Source of the DNA: Caldifarciminota bacterium | GTDB lineage: Bacteria; Hydrothermota; Hydrothermia; LBFQ01 | Direction: 5' to 3' | NCBI GenBank assembly: GCA_027003075.1 | Contig: JALWYV010000047.1 | Location: 1-43,373 of the forward strand | Length of the DNA stretch: 43,373 bases | In this document: positions 15,187 to 23,675 of the stretch, one piece after another | Numbering within the stretch: position 1 is the first letter of the stretch | Layout: each line of letters opens with the position of its first letter | The notes under the pieces: generated by a model | Databases searched by the model: none | What the model saw: only the letters and a program-made list of their open reading frames with translations | Told to the model about the DNA's origin: nothing | Made by a program: the position numbers and the translations under genes

Positions 15187-16176
15187 ATGAGATACGTACT
15201 TGTTGCATTACTCTTAGGTGGTACGTCCACGGCGCTCTATGGACAGGCCATGGACTATCTGGGAATCAGAGTGGGCGCGAGCGCTGCCTACGAGGGTTTT
15301 GAAAAGGATTCCACCTACATAGGTGGAAGCGGATCAACCGTGAGCAACTACACCGTGGCCGAGACCCTCAGCGTTGACTACGATTTTACCTACATGGGCT
15401 ATCCCGCCCGCGGTATAACGGATAAGAAGTACCGTACAGGGGACGCTATAGACACGACCATCTTCGTTGATACGGTGTACGAGGACGGCTCGGACCTCCA
15501 TCGCCTGATGATCGTGGGTAAGACCTCGTCCACCACCTACCTGAAGGTTGACGTTCTGGCCATCCAGACGCCCCTCACCGTGGGTAGCTCGTGGTCTCTC
15601 GGTATAGCAGGGGACGTTTTTGCCGCCGATATAGACGGGGACGAAAATTATTCCACCTTTGATACGCTCATATTCTCCGTTGACAGCGTATACGTACTGA
15701 ACATGGGAACGATGACGGTTCCGGCGGGAACGTTTGATAGCGTATACACCATATGGGTGAAGCTCCGTGGGGATCTGTGGTCCTCTCAGGTTTACGATGG
15801 AACGGGTAGCAGTAGCGCCGCGTGGAGTGACCAGATGATGAGAGATTACATACTCTACTGGAGGCCGGGAATCGGTTACATAAAGGACTCCACCTATCAG
15901 TTCGCAACGTGGTCCTACCTCTTTATCACGATAGAGAGCCACGGATGGGATATGAAGGAGCTGGTGGACTACACCGTACCTGTAGGCGTAAAGGAGAGGA
16001 AGGTATCCGAACCTTCCTTCGTAATGGTTGATGGTGGGGTTCTCCTTAAGGAAAAGGGGACGGTTTACGACGTTATGGGCAGGGTGGTCTTCTACGGTGA
16101 CGGCTTCGTCAAGCTGAACAGGGGGATCTACCTCGTCCGTGAGGGTAACCGCACGTATAAGGTCATAGTCCGCTAA
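15187..16176 (+). CDS. Secreted protein with type IX-like C-terminal sorting domain
   Basis: The protein (329 residues) has a signal peptide (MRYVLVALLLGGTSTALYGQA) and a large strand-rich extracellular region with repeated Thr/Ser/Tyr. It contains TVGSSWSLGIAGD, an acidic stretch DIDGDENYSTFD that could bind calcium, the segment TVPAGTFDSVYTIWVKLRG, and YWRPGIGYIKDSTY. The end, VYDVMGRVVFYGDG.. ..LNRGIYLVREGNRTYKVIVR, matches the type A C-terminal sorting domain of T9SS cargo (YDxxGR, L.kGIYlv, K.ii). Such domains direct export across the outer membrane. The start is chosen from TATAAT 9 bases upstream. The gene is followed by a TPR lipoprotein with a one-base overlap (TAATG), so the two are co-expressed. 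The molecular role is unknown. Confidence 0.78.
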   Translation: MRYVLVALLLGGTSTALYGQAMDYLGIRVGASAAYEGFEKDSTYIGGSGSTVSNYTVAETLSVDYDFTYMGYPARGITDKKYRTGDAIDTTIFVDTVYEDGSDLHRLMIVGKTSSTTYLKVDVLAIQTPLTVGSSWSLGIAGDVFAADIDGDENYSTFDTLIFSVDSVYVLNMGTMTVPAGTFDSVYTIWVKLRGDLWSSQVYDGTGSSSAAWSDQMMRDYILYWRPGIGYIKDSTYQFATWSYLFITIESHGWDMKELVDYTVPVGVKERKVSEPSFVMVDGGVLLKEKGTVYDVMGRVVFYGDGFVKLNRGIYLVREGNRTYKVIVR

Positions 16177-17474
16177 TGACGGGCAAAAACGTGGGGCGGC
16201 TGGTACTTCTGGCCGCCCCCTTTTATCTTCTAACCTGTGCCAACCCCAACTTTGGGGCGTACTTCAATACCTATTATAACATTCAGCAGCTCGTAAAGAG
16301 GATAGAGAAACTTGAGAGGGAAGGAGACACGCTGAGGCTGAAGAGTAAGTACGACTCCCTTGAGGTGAAGGCAGCCTACCTGATAAAGTACTATCCGAAC
16401 TCAAAGTACCTCCCCGATGCCATCTTTTACCTCGGTCTCGCCTTCTCCCGTAAGGGTCAGTACGAGAAGGCTGCCAAAAAGTTTCAGGAGTTTCTCAGGT
16501 ACTTTCCGGCTCATCCGCTGGCAAAGAGGGCGAGGATAGAACTGGCGAGGGTGTACGCCCTTGACCCCCGTTTCAGACATAAGGTTCTGGATGCCCTCGG
16601 AGACGTGAGGACGAACGAGGCGTACTACTGGCTGGCGTACGCGAGCTTTAAGAGTGGGGATTACGGGGCAGCATCCCGATATCTGGACAGCATATCCGGT
16701 CTGAAACCGGGAGATCCCCTTTACAAGCGTTACCTACTCCTTGGCGTTGACATATACCTGAAAGCTGGAAAGTTTGAGAAGGCACAGGAATTCCTCAACA
16801 GGTACCTGTCACTGGAACTCAAACCCTCCGAAAGGAAAATAGCAGAGGAGAAACGGGGGGATATCCTGGCGAGTATCGGAAAACACGAAGAGGCTTTAAA
16901 GGTCTACTCCTCCATAGACCTGTCTCCGAACTCGGAGGACGCCGGGAGGGTGGGTTTTAAGGTGGCCCGTCTGCACCTCTTTCTTGGCGATACCTCCTCT
17001 GCCCTTAAGGAACTGGAAAAGGTAGCCCGAAGCACGGCGGACGAGAAGTGGGAGGCCATGCTACTTATCGGGCGGATAAAGATACTGAAGGGGGATTTCA
17101 ACGGGGCCGCCGTGGAGTTTGACAGGGTGTATAAGAACGCTCCCGGAAGGTGGAAAGATGAGGCCTCCAGAATAAAACTCGTTTTAGACGAGTGGATAAG
17201 GTTAAAGGCCAGGAAGAAGCCGGAAGATCTGTACAGAAGGGCCGAGATCCTGTACTTTCATCTCGGAAAGACGCCAGAGGCGGAGAGCCTGTGGATGTAT
17301 ATAGCCGATTCACTTAAAGATACGAAGTTTGCACCCAAAGCCCTGTACGCTCTCGTTTACCTGAACCTCGTGAGGGGAGATACGGAGAAGGCGATTAAGT
17401 TCAAGCAGAGACTGAAGGATGAACACCCTGAGAGCGGTATATATCCTCTCGTTCGTAGTCTTCTCGGTATTTAG
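16176..17474 (+). CDS. TPR lipoprotein, PorW/SprE-like
   Basis: This 432-residue lipoprotein has a signal ending in LLTC (Cys21). The mature start is ANPNFGAYFNTYYNIQQLVKRIE, which strongly resembles the 'xxYFNxYYNA' start of PorW/SprE lipoproteins of the Bacteroidetes type IX secretion and gliding machinery. Tetratricopeptide repeats follow, e.g. DAIFYLGLAFSRKGQYEKAAKKFQEFLRYFP (about residues 85-115), YLLLGVDIYLKAGKFEKAQEFLNRYL, and further copies to the C terminus. TPR lipoproteins of this type act as periplasmic scaffolds. Its place behind a sorting-domain protein, and the presence of a PorV-like protein at 33.7 kb, support a secretion role. It overlaps the SpoIID gene by 56 bases. Confidence 0.72.
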   Translation: MTGKNVGRLVLLAAPFYLLTCANPNFGAYFNTYYNIQQLVKRIEKLEREGDTLRLKSKYDSLEVKAAYLIKYYPNSKYLPDAIFYLGLAFSRKGQYEKAAKKFQEFLRYFPAHPLAKRARIELARVYALDPRFRHKVLDALGDVRTNEAYYWLAYASFKSGDYGAASRYLDSISGLKPGDPLYKRYLLLGVDIYLKAGKFEKAQEFLNRYLSLELKPSERKIAEEKRGDILASIGKHEEALKVYSSIDLSPNSEDAGRVGFKVARLHLFLGDTSSALKELEKVARSTADEKWEAMLLIGRIKILKGDFNGAAVEFDRVYKNAPGRWKDEASRIKLVLDEWIRLKARKKPEDLYRRAEILYFHLGKTPEAESLWMYIADSLKDTKFAPKALYALVYLNLVRGDTEKAIKFKQRLKDEHPESGIYPLVRSLLGI

Positions 17475-18957
17475 TTCCTGTACCTTTCTGTGGAAGAAGA
17501 GGGAACTGGAGGTTGAAAGGAAGGTACTGAAGAAAGACACGACGGAGGTGAGGAGTTTCGTGGTGAAGGAGATATTCCGGGAGGAGCCTTTCATAAAGGT
17601 GGGGATAGGGGAATATCGCAGAATCACCCTTGAGGGGCGGGGTAAATGCACCCTACTATCGGGGGACAGCGTGATCTCGTACGACCCTCCCAGACGCCTC
17701 CGTTTCTACCTGAAGAAGGGCAGGAAGGGGAAGGTCCTCCACTGGGTGGGTGTCGGTATATTTCGGACGAGGTTTGAGGCCGAGCTTCTGAGGCAGCAGG
17801 ATACGGCTCTCATCGTTAAAAAACTGGGAATATATCCGCGGTACTACGTTCTTAAGGGGCCTTTCAGGAGTCTCAGGGAGGCTCTGAGACTCAAGTATCC
17901 CGGAAAGATCGCCGCCTACTCCATTCTGGAGGTCCCACCCTCCGGTCTCGTAAGGGTTAAACCGCTTAACGTCACCCTCAGATCTCCGGTCGTATACCGG
18001 TGTGATACCGTAATACTCGTATCGGGTAAAAAACGTCGCCGTTATCTCGGCGAGATGTGGGTAATGCCCACTACGGACGCCCGTAAGTTGTTGCTTATAA
18101 ATCGTCTGAAGCTGGAAGATTACCTCAAAGGGGTCGTGCCGTGGGAGATGTCCCCCTCCTACCCGGTTGAGGCCCTGAAGGCTCAGGCTATAGCCGCACG
18201 CACCCACGCCCTTGACGTCGCCGGCGTAAAGTGGGCGCTCCTTGACGATCCTTACGATATAACGAGCGACTTTACGACACAGGTCTATAAGGGCCTTTCG
18301 GGTTATCCCGTCGTGGACAGCGTGGTAGAGGCGACCCGCGGTATAGTCCTCATGAGCGGAGACAGGTTCAGCATAGCCACGTTCTGTACTTCGTGTGGCG
18401 GAAGCCTTGAGGACGGAAGGGACTGGGGGGACACCCTCATAGTCAGCAAAGTTGACGACCTGCACGGAAATCACAGGGAATTTGATTTAAATGAACTGCG
18501 AAGGGACAGGGATTCAACGGTAGCGTGTTCTCCCGCGAAGGACCTGCCCCGTATCCTGAGGTACGGTACGGACGTATTCCGGTGGAGTAAAAAGATAAGC
18601 CTCAGGAAGGTAGCCCGGAACGTCCGGAAACATCTCGGAGTAAACGTCGGGACCGTAAAGAAGGTGAAGGTGGTAAAACGGACGGAGAGCGGCAGGGTTA
18701 AACGCCTCCTGATCGTGGGCAGCCGCAGGAGGGTTGAGGTGGTGGGGGACTGGAACGTCCGTCAGGTTCTCGGTACCCGATCTTCCCTGTTCACCCTGAG
18801 GAGGAAGGGGAAATATCTGTACATCCGGGGAGGGGGATGGGGGCATGGCATAGGTATGTGTCAGGTAGGAGCCGGAGTGAGGGCCTATAGGGGGGAGAGA
18901 TACGAAGATATTCTCCTGTTTTACTACGGAAACGTTGAGATTGTGAAGTTATGGTAA
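17419..18957 (+). CDS. SPOR/SpoIID-domain lipoprotein (peptidoglycan-active)
   Basis: The protein (512 residues) starts with a lipoprotein signal (MNTLRAVYILSFVVFSVFSSC). A SPOR-like stretch (about residues 108-165: VGIFRTRFEAELLRQQ.. ..YYVLKGPFRSLREALRL) may bind denuded glycan. The SpoIID/LytB domain follows: YLKGVVPWEMSPSYPVEALKAQAIAARTHAL from residue 235, FCTSCGG near 328, and GWGHGIGMCQVGA around 474. SpoIID enzymes are lytic transglycosylases acting on stripped peptidoglycan; the motif set is intact. Outside spore formers, LytB-type homologues work in cell-wall remodelling. The gene overlaps the TPR gene by 56 bases and ends three bases before the IS630-family element at 18960. Confidence 0.87.
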   Translation: MNTLRAVYILSFVVFSVFSSCTFLWKKRELEVERKVLKKDTTEVRSFVVKEIFREEPFIKVGIGEYRRITLEGRGKCTLLSGDSVISYDPPRRLRFYLKKGRKGKVLHWVGVGIFRTRFEAELLRQQDTALIVKKLGIYPRYYVLKGPFRSLREALRLKYPGKIAAYSILEVPPSGLVRVKPLNVTLRSPVVYRCDTVILVSGKKRRRYLGEMWVMPTTDARKLLLINRLKLEDYLKGVVPWEMSPSYPVEALKAQAIAARTHALDVAGVKWALLDDPYDITSDFTTQVYKGLSGYPVVDSVVEATRGIVLMSGDRFSIATFCTSCGGSLEDGRDWGDTLIVSKVDDLHGNHREFDLNELRRDRDSTVACSPAKDLPRILRYGTDVFRWSKKISLRKVARNVRKHLGVNVGTVKKVKVVKRTESGRVKRLLIVGSRRRVEVVGDWNVRQVLGTRSSLFTLRRKGKYLYIRGGGWGHGIGMCQVGAGVRAYRGERYEDILLFYYGNVEIVKLW

Positions 18958-19941
18958 ACCCGGGTGTTCAGTGAATAGAACAGTAGTTTCGCACTTATAC
19001 CATTTCCACCAATTAGTGCCATCATGGGATAGCACCTCAACGATCCAGTTATAACCAGTTAAGGAGCGAACGAAATCTTTATCGTTGTAAAAGTGCTGAA
19101 GGATGCGGATCAAGTCCTCCTCAAGTTCATCAAGGGAGTTGTAGACCTTGTTGGCTAACTCACCTCTGATATGCCTCCACATAGCCTCAGCAGGATTGAC
19201 CTCAGGGGTGTAGGGTGGTGTGTGGAAGAAAGATATGTTCTCCGGAGCATACTTTTCAGCGTACTTATGCCCCGCTGCGTTGTCCCAGACTATCACAACA
19301 TCTTCCCCGCCTATCTCCTTGTTAAACTCCTCAAGAAATACCCTTACAGTCTCACCCCTCAAGTCGGGCAAAATGAAGAACACGACCTCCCCACTTAATA
19401 CATCCACAGCACCGTAAAGATAAAAGTACTCATATTTGTGTTGCACAGGCCAGTTTGCCCTTACCCCCTCTGGCATCCACACTCTTCTATGCTTCACTAT
19501 CAGCCCTACCCTCATCTCGTCCTGCCACATCACCTTCCTACCTCTCAGGATTACAACTTTTTTTTAAACTCCTCCTCCTTCTTCGGGTCTTTCTTAACAC
19601 TGTATGGCCTCCCGCTCTTCTTCTTCGCTTTCAACTTAACCCTCATTATCACGTGCATCCTCGTCTTGCTATACCTTACCCCGTACTCCCTCTCTATGAA
19701 CTCTATGGCGTCTTTGATTGTCCTTATCCTCCCCTTCAGCATCTCTCCCCTCAACCTCTCAAACGCTTCATCGGGTACCTTCTGACCACCCCTTCTTCCT
19801 GCCTATCTTCTTCAAGTCCATCGGCTTTGCTATCCCTCCTTCTTCGTAACTCTTCCACCACCTTGCTATCTGATACTTGCTGTATCCCAAGATCCTACCA
19901 GCTTTCTCGTAAGATGTCTTCGGTTCTTCCTTGAAGAACAA
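18949..19941 (-). pseudogene. IS630-family transposase, interrupted by two frame changes
   Basis: Read on the minus strand, three frames carry successive parts of one transposase. Frame 1 (19941 down to 19768, TTG start) has a helix-turn-helix (TSYEKAGRILGYSKYQIARWW). Frame 2 (open down to a stop at 19551) has VPDEAFERLRGEMLKGRIRTIKDAIEFIEREYGVRYS, the second helical DNA-binding part. Frame 3 (19533 down to 18949) has the DDE catalytic core: WQDEMRVG, VIVWDNAAGHK and PEVNPAEAMWRHIR. The frame 2 to 3 change lies on an A8 run in the sense strand and needs a -1 shift, the type of slippery site IS630-family elements can use for programmed frameshifting. The frame 1 to 2 change, near 19795-19805, has no such site and looks like a disabling indel or a sequencing error. 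The 3' end runs about 9 bases into the SpoIID gene. Confidence 0.8.
18960..18977 (+). repeat. IS630 left terminal inverted repeat
   Basis: The sequence CCGGGTGTTCAGTGAATA matches the reverse complement of 19989-20006 in 14 of 18 positions, with GTTCAGT identical. Confidence 0.6.
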
Positions 19942-19988
19942 TAACAGAAAATATAATTTCTAAACTTATGCTCCCTCATTTTCCCGGA

Positions 19989-20006
19989 TTTTTACTGAAC
20001 CTCCGG
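19989..20006 (-). repeat. IS630 right terminal inverted repeat
   Basis: On the minus strand this reads CCGGAGGTTCAGTAAAAA, the partner of the left repeat at 18960-18977. Confidence 0.6.
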
Positions 20007-20114
20007 TCTCGCATCTTTAAAAATTTATGAATTTACAGACCCGTCCCGCGAGTTAATACATCAAAACTTTGCCGCCTCGTGCCTCACTGTGGATATTAGT
20101 AGGGCGGGCGGCTT

Positions 20115-20120
20115 TAGAAT
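20115..20120 (+). promoter_or_regulatory. -10 box upstream of the second sorting-domain protein
   Basis: TAGAAT ends 12 bases before ATG 20133, the longest gap among the starts of this type, leaving a leader of only about five bases. No Shine-Dalgarno sequence is seen. Confidence 0.5.
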
Positions 20121-20132
20121 TTCAATACGCCC

Positions 20133-21140
20133 ATGGTCCTCGTAATACTTTCCCAGATCTATCCCCCGGAGATGGCAATAAGCGGGTACGTGAGGGGGGA
20201 AATCAGAAGGTACGCCCTCGGTGGATCACATTCCGGGTACGAAATTGACAGCGTAATAAGTGTGGAGGATGGCGTACGGATAGGATGCATACTTCCGTCA
20301 GGAAGCCGTATAGTTACCATAAAGAGCTGGAATCCTGATTCTTTCCGTGTGGATACCTTCTACGCGTACTACAACACTTTCTACTTAGTTGAGTTCTTCA
20401 AAAAGCCCTACTTTGGACTGGAGGCAAACAGGTCGGACATTAGCATGGCCATCAGATCCTTAAAGTTCCCCATAACGCCGGGGGATAGGTGGCCGGCCTA
20501 CGACTGGTGCGGCCCACAACCCGGAGATTTCTACGAGTTGGGAGACATAGACGGGAACGGCCTTCCCGATTCCATCGTGTTCTTGCCATCCGAAATGTGG
20601 TACGAGTACGTCTCATCCGACACCGATACCGTCATAACGGCAGGTGTTATAGAGTACGCTTTTCTCTATTCCTACCGGGATACCGTAAGGTACATTAGCG
20701 ATACGAACTACTGGATGCTTTTCAAGAGGGGATTTTACCATTACGACTACGTACACTTCACCTATGTGAAAAACGTGGGGTACGTGGAGTACAGGGTTGA
20801 TTCTTCAAGGGTGGATTATTACTCTCTCGTATATTACAGGAACGGCCGTTTTGAAACGCCTATAATGACCTTGGACAGTACGGATACGCTTTACGACCTC
20901 TACTCCCGTACGATGGAACCCCTGAACGTAGCGGAGAGGACCGGGGAGGAAGGACCCACCCTGACCGTTAAGGGCAGAAGGGTGTATATGAGATGCGATG
21001 GGTGTTCGTATAGGATCTACGCCGCAGATGGGCGGATGGTAAAGGCGGGTACGTCGTCGGGGGAGACCTCTATTCCCCTGAAAGCCGGCGTGTATTTCGT
21101 AAAGGTGGCCGATGGGGTTGAAAGGGTCGTTATAAGGTAG
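20133..21140 (+). CDS. Secreted protein with C-terminal sorting-domain-like end
   Basis: This protein has 335 residues. The hydrophobic start MVLVILSQIYPPEMA is a very short signal peptide. The middle is strand-rich with many Tyr and Asp, a calcium-loop-like DIDGNGLPDSIVF (about residue 145), TPGDRWPAYDWCG, and FTYVKNVGYVEYRVDS, a counterpart of the 'GxGxxK' element in the proteins at 10161 and 15187. The end, RVYMRCDGCSYRIYAADGRMVKAG.. ..PLKAGVYFVKVADGVERVVIR, has the YxxDGR, L.aGVYfv and R.vi elements of T9SS type A sorting domains. The gene converges on cas6 and overlaps its 3' end by 11 bases, so each could act on the other's transcript. Function unknown. Confidence 0.7.
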   Translation: MVLVILSQIYPPEMAISGYVRGEIRRYALGGSHSGYEIDSVISVEDGVRIGCILPSGSRIVTIKSWNPDSFRVDTFYAYYNTFYLVEFFKKPYFGLEANRSDISMAIRSLKFPITPGDRWPAYDWCGPQPGDFYELGDIDGNGLPDSIVFLPSEMWYEYVSSDTDTVITAGVIEYAFLYSYRDTVRYISDTNYWMLFKRGFYHYDYVHFTYVKNVGYVEYRVDSSRVDYYSLVYYRNGRFETPIMTLDSTDTLYDLYSRTMEPLNVAERTGEEGPTLTVKGRRVYMRCDGCSYRIYAADGRMVKAGTSSGETSIPLKAGVYFVKVADGVERVVIR

Positions 21141-21864
21141 TTCCCACCTCCAACATCCCGAAGCCCTGTCCCGTCCTTACGCCGAGGCCGTAGTCGTATA
21201 TGAACTTCAGGACGTCAGGGGAGGCCTTTACCCTTACCGTCCCTATGAACCCACGGACGTACCCCCTGTAGTGCTTGACCATAACCTCCCTCACCTTCCC
21301 CACGGGTTCAACCTCCATCCCCCCCTTCGGGACCTTCATCAGAAACCTCTCCATCCTCTCCCTCGTCGTCTCAAGTAGCCTTTGGCTGAAGCCCTCCTCA
21401 CCCGGAAGTAGGTAATGCTCCTTGGGGTTCCTTGGGTCCCTGTCGGGGTCGTTCACCACCACAGGCGAGAGTATCCGGAAGGTGTCCTCCCCCCTGTACT
21501 CCCTCCATACGGGCGAGACTTCGGTTAGCCTGAACCTCCTTATCTCCTCCTTGCGGATCCTATCCCATCCCATTCCCCGTTTGAGGCCCATCGCGAAGTT
21601 GAACATGGCCGTCAGGATTTCGGGGTCGCCGCTGGAGAAGAGGAAGTCCATCCGTCCTATCCCCGTTATCTCGTTTTTGCCGAACTTGACCCCCCTGTTG
21701 AAGAGGACGGCGAAGGTGTAGGGTTTCACGAGGCGGTTCTCAAAGATGTGGGGGAAGCGGGGCAGGAGGGCCGACTTTACGAAGGAGATGAAGATCCCCC
21801 TGTAATCAACCGGGAGGCTCTCCGGTTGCCCTCCCGTAGGTTTGAACCTGATCTTAAGCCTCAT
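21130..21864 (-). CDS. cas6: CRISPR-associated endoribonuclease Cas6
   Basis: Cas6 cuts CRISPR repeats in precursor crRNA to make mature guides for type I and III systems. The 244-residue protein has the RAMP features: an N-terminal ferredoxin-like domain with RFPHIFENRLVKPYTFAVLF, where His39 is a candidate catalytic residue, and a second ferredoxin-like domain ending in the glycine-rich loop GVRTGQGFGMLEVG. It lies five bases downstream of nosD on the same strand, with no promoter in between, so it is probably transcribed from the nos operon promoter. No other cas gene and no CRISPR array are in this window. It is intact and of normal length, so a remnant is unlikely, although an orphan copy serving a distant array is possible. 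Confidence 0.85.
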   Translation of the reverse strand: MRLKIRFKPTGGQPESLPVDYRGIFISFVKSALLPRFPHIFENRLVKPYTFAVLFNRGVKFGKNEITGIGRMDFLFSSGDPEILTAMFNFAMGLKRGMGWDRIRKEEIRRFRLTEVSPVWREYRGEDTFRILSPVVVNDPDRDPRNPKEHYLLPGEEGFSQRLLETTRERMERFLMKVPKGGMEVEPVGKVREVMVKHYRGYVRGFIGTVRVKASPDVLKFIYDYGLGVRTGQGFGMLEVGTTL

Positions 21865-21869
21865 CTTGC

Positions 21870-23156
21870 TTACGTTTCCCCGCCCTCCATCCGTGAATAT
21901 CTTTCAACGTCCACTTTCGGCTTAACCTTTGGAGGCACTTTCAAAGGAAACGGCCTCATGGCCGGCCTCTCATCCTTTATGGCCTCCGGTATGAGCGAGG
22001 GCAAAACCTTCTCCGTCAGGTCCATTATCTGCACCAGAGGACTCCTTATAAGGACCATGAGGGCGGGAACCCGTGTGGAAATGACAGAAAACAGTTTAAC
22101 TGGCCTGAAGGGTACGTCCCCAACGCCGTCCCTATCCACGTCGTACCCCCTGTACGTGCTCCAGTAGTTCCCGTTTATGTCGTTGAAACTTCTAAAGTTA
22201 TTTGTTACGAAGTCAAACGTGTTCCCTACGATGTTGTTGCGAGTTATTACGTTGTCCGTTGAATTTGCCCACAGCCTTATGGCTATACCGTTTTCCCTTA
22301 TTACGTTGTCGTGGATCTTATTTCTAACGGAACCCTCAAGATAGAAGCCGTAGGTGTTGCGGTAGAGGTAATTGCCGTAGAGTTCGCTGTCGTAAATCTC
22401 CTTGAGAAGGAAGCCGAAGGTTGCCCCTCCCCAATGGTGTTCAAACCTGTTGTACCGAACCGTTACCCTCTTGGAGTACATTACGGCTATACCCACGCCG
22501 TTATTCACGAAGGTGTTGTACTCGTACAGGTCGTCGTGGGAAAACATAAAGTGTATGCCGTAGCGCACGTTCTTGGTTGAGTAGTTATAACGAAAAACGG
22601 AATTCGTCACAAATTCAAGGTATATCCCGTCCCTGTGTCCCTGAAGGTGGTTGTTCTCTACCAGCATACTGTCGCAGTTCCACATGTGTATAGCGTTCCC
22701 CGTAGTCGTCTCCACCTTCGCAAAACCAACCACTACGTTATCCCTCACCACGCCCCCCTTTGACTTCTCGTAGTATATCGCCCAGAAGTTGTCCCAGAAC
22801 TCGTTCCCTTCCACCCTGCAACCCGTACACTCCGTAATCTTCACAGCCGCGATATCCCTCGTCATACTCCTGCCGCTGTTTTTGAAAACGAACCCCTTGA
22901 TAAGCACGCTGTCAGCATTCAAAACGTGAAACATTTGATACTTATATTCTCCATCAATTACGGGTTTATCCAGACCTATCAGAGCAAGATTGGACTTTTC
23001 AATAACGATCTCCCCCTCACGATACACTCCACCTTTTACGAAGATAGTATCCCCGGATTTCGTATTTTGAAGTGCAGTTTTTATACTTTTGTAAGTGCAA
23101 CCTTCCTCGCAAACGCTGACGCTTGTAGCAAACAGGAATAAAGCGGGCACAGACAT
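21870..23156 (-). CDS. nosD: NosD-like periplasmic copper-processing beta-helix protein
   Basis: NosD works with the NosF/NosY ABC transporter in the periplasm to assemble the CuZ cluster of N2O reductase. The 428-residue protein begins with a short signal (MSVPALFLFATSVSV), then TYKSIKTALQNTKSGDTIFVKGGVY, and a long parallel beta-helix built of about 22-residue rungs (e.g. VRDNVVVGFAKVETTTGNAIHMWNCDSMLVENN). The end is a basic stretch (KVPPKVKPKVDVERYSRMEGG). The start is six bases behind the nosL stop. NosF and NosY are not adjacent but are on the opposite strand at 27514-29002. Its position and fold make NosD the best assignment. Confidence 0.88.
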   Translation of the reverse strand: MSVPALFLFATSVSVCEEGCTYKSIKTALQNTKSGDTIFVKGGVYREGEIVIEKSNLALIGLDKPVIDGEYKYQMFHVLNADSVLIKGFVFKNSGRSMTRDIAAVKITECTGCRVEGNEFWDNFWAIYYEKSKGGVVRDNVVVGFAKVETTTGNAIHMWNCDSMLVENNHLQGHRDGIYLEFVTNSVFRYNYSTKNVRYGIHFMFSHDDLYEYNTFVNNGVGIAVMYSKRVTVRYNRFEHHWGGATFGFLLKEIYDSELYGNYLYRNTYGFYLEGSVRNKIHDNVIRENGIAIRLWANSTDNVITRNNIVGNTFDFVTNNFRSFNDINGNYWSTYRGYDVDRDGVGDVPFRPVKLFSVISTRVPALMVLIRSPLVQIMDLTEKVLPSLIPEAIKDERPAMRPFPLKVPPKVKPKVDVERYSRMEGGET

Positions 23157-23162
23157 GGTGCA

Positions 23163-23675
23163 TCATCTCATCTGCATCTGGTGGTTGTGTCCCCCTTTCA
23201 TGGGCATGGGGTTCTGTTTGCGCACCAGATCCATCACCTGCGTCCAGTTGAGGACCTCGCCCCCGTTCTTCTTTATAAAAGCCTCGGCGTCCTCTATACT
23301 CTCAAAGGCAGCCACATCGGAGGCCATGGGGCTGTGGATCGTCTCGCTCTGGACGTATATGGCCTTCGTCGCGTCTATGAGTTTGCCGGGATGGGCGTAG
23401 TCCACAACCAGGAAGTAGGCCACGTTTTTCTCCGTAAGGTTGGGATCCTCCCAGAAGTGGTTTATCATACAGGCGACGTCGTCGTACTTGTACACTTTCC
23501 CTTTCTTGGTAACTATCTCGGCTCCGAAGCGTTGATCTGTTATGGTCATCTTACACCAGTAACAGGCGTCCTTGCCAAACTCAATAGGAACGGGTTTGGG
23601 TTCGGTTTTACAGCCAGCGATCAGGAGAGAGACGCCGAATAAAAGGATAAGGGCGAGCCTCCTCATACCCCTCAC
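23163..23675 (-). CDS. nosL: NosL copper chaperone lipoprotein
   Basis: NosL binds Cu(I) and delivers it for maturation of N2O reductase. The 170-residue protein has a lipoprotein signal (Cys22 in LLIAGC) and the copper-binding motif CYWCKM, giving Cys38, Cys41 and Met43. Downstream are KYDDVACMINHFW and ASDVAAFESIEDAEAF, both family hallmarks. The C-terminal tail is Met/His rich (MPMKGGHNHQMQMR), which could be an extra copper site. It overlaps the preceding membrane-protein gene by ATGA (23672-23675) and has an AAAGGAG site before its start. Confidence 0.94.
   Translation of the reverse strand: MRGMRRLALILLFGVSLLIAGCKTEPKPVPIEFGKDACYWCKMTITDQRFGAEIVTKKGKVYKYDDVACMINHFWEDPNLTEKNVAYFLVVDYAHPGKLIDATKAIYVQSETIHSPMASDVAAFESIEDAEAFIKKNGGEVLNWTQVMDLVRKQNPMPMKGGHNHQMQMR

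Larger units (their letters stand above)
18960..20006 (-). mobile_element. IS630-family insertion sequence, about 1.05 kb
   Basis: The element is bounded by imperfect 18-bp terminal inverted repeats (18960-18977 and 19989-20006, 14 of 18 positions matching) and carries one DDE transposase split over three frames. Its size fits IS630 (about 1.0-1.2 kb). It landed directly behind the SpoIID stop codon and before the promoter of the next gene, so no host gene is cut. The expected TA target duplication is not directly adjacent to the repeats as I drew them, so the exact ends may be off by several bases. Confidence 0.75.

Noticed and set aside
20071-20112. GCCGCC / GGCGGC inverted repeat upstream of 20133
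   Set aside because: The arms are only 6 bp with a 30-base loop, so it is not a convincing terminator; it may simply be chance in GC-rich sequence.
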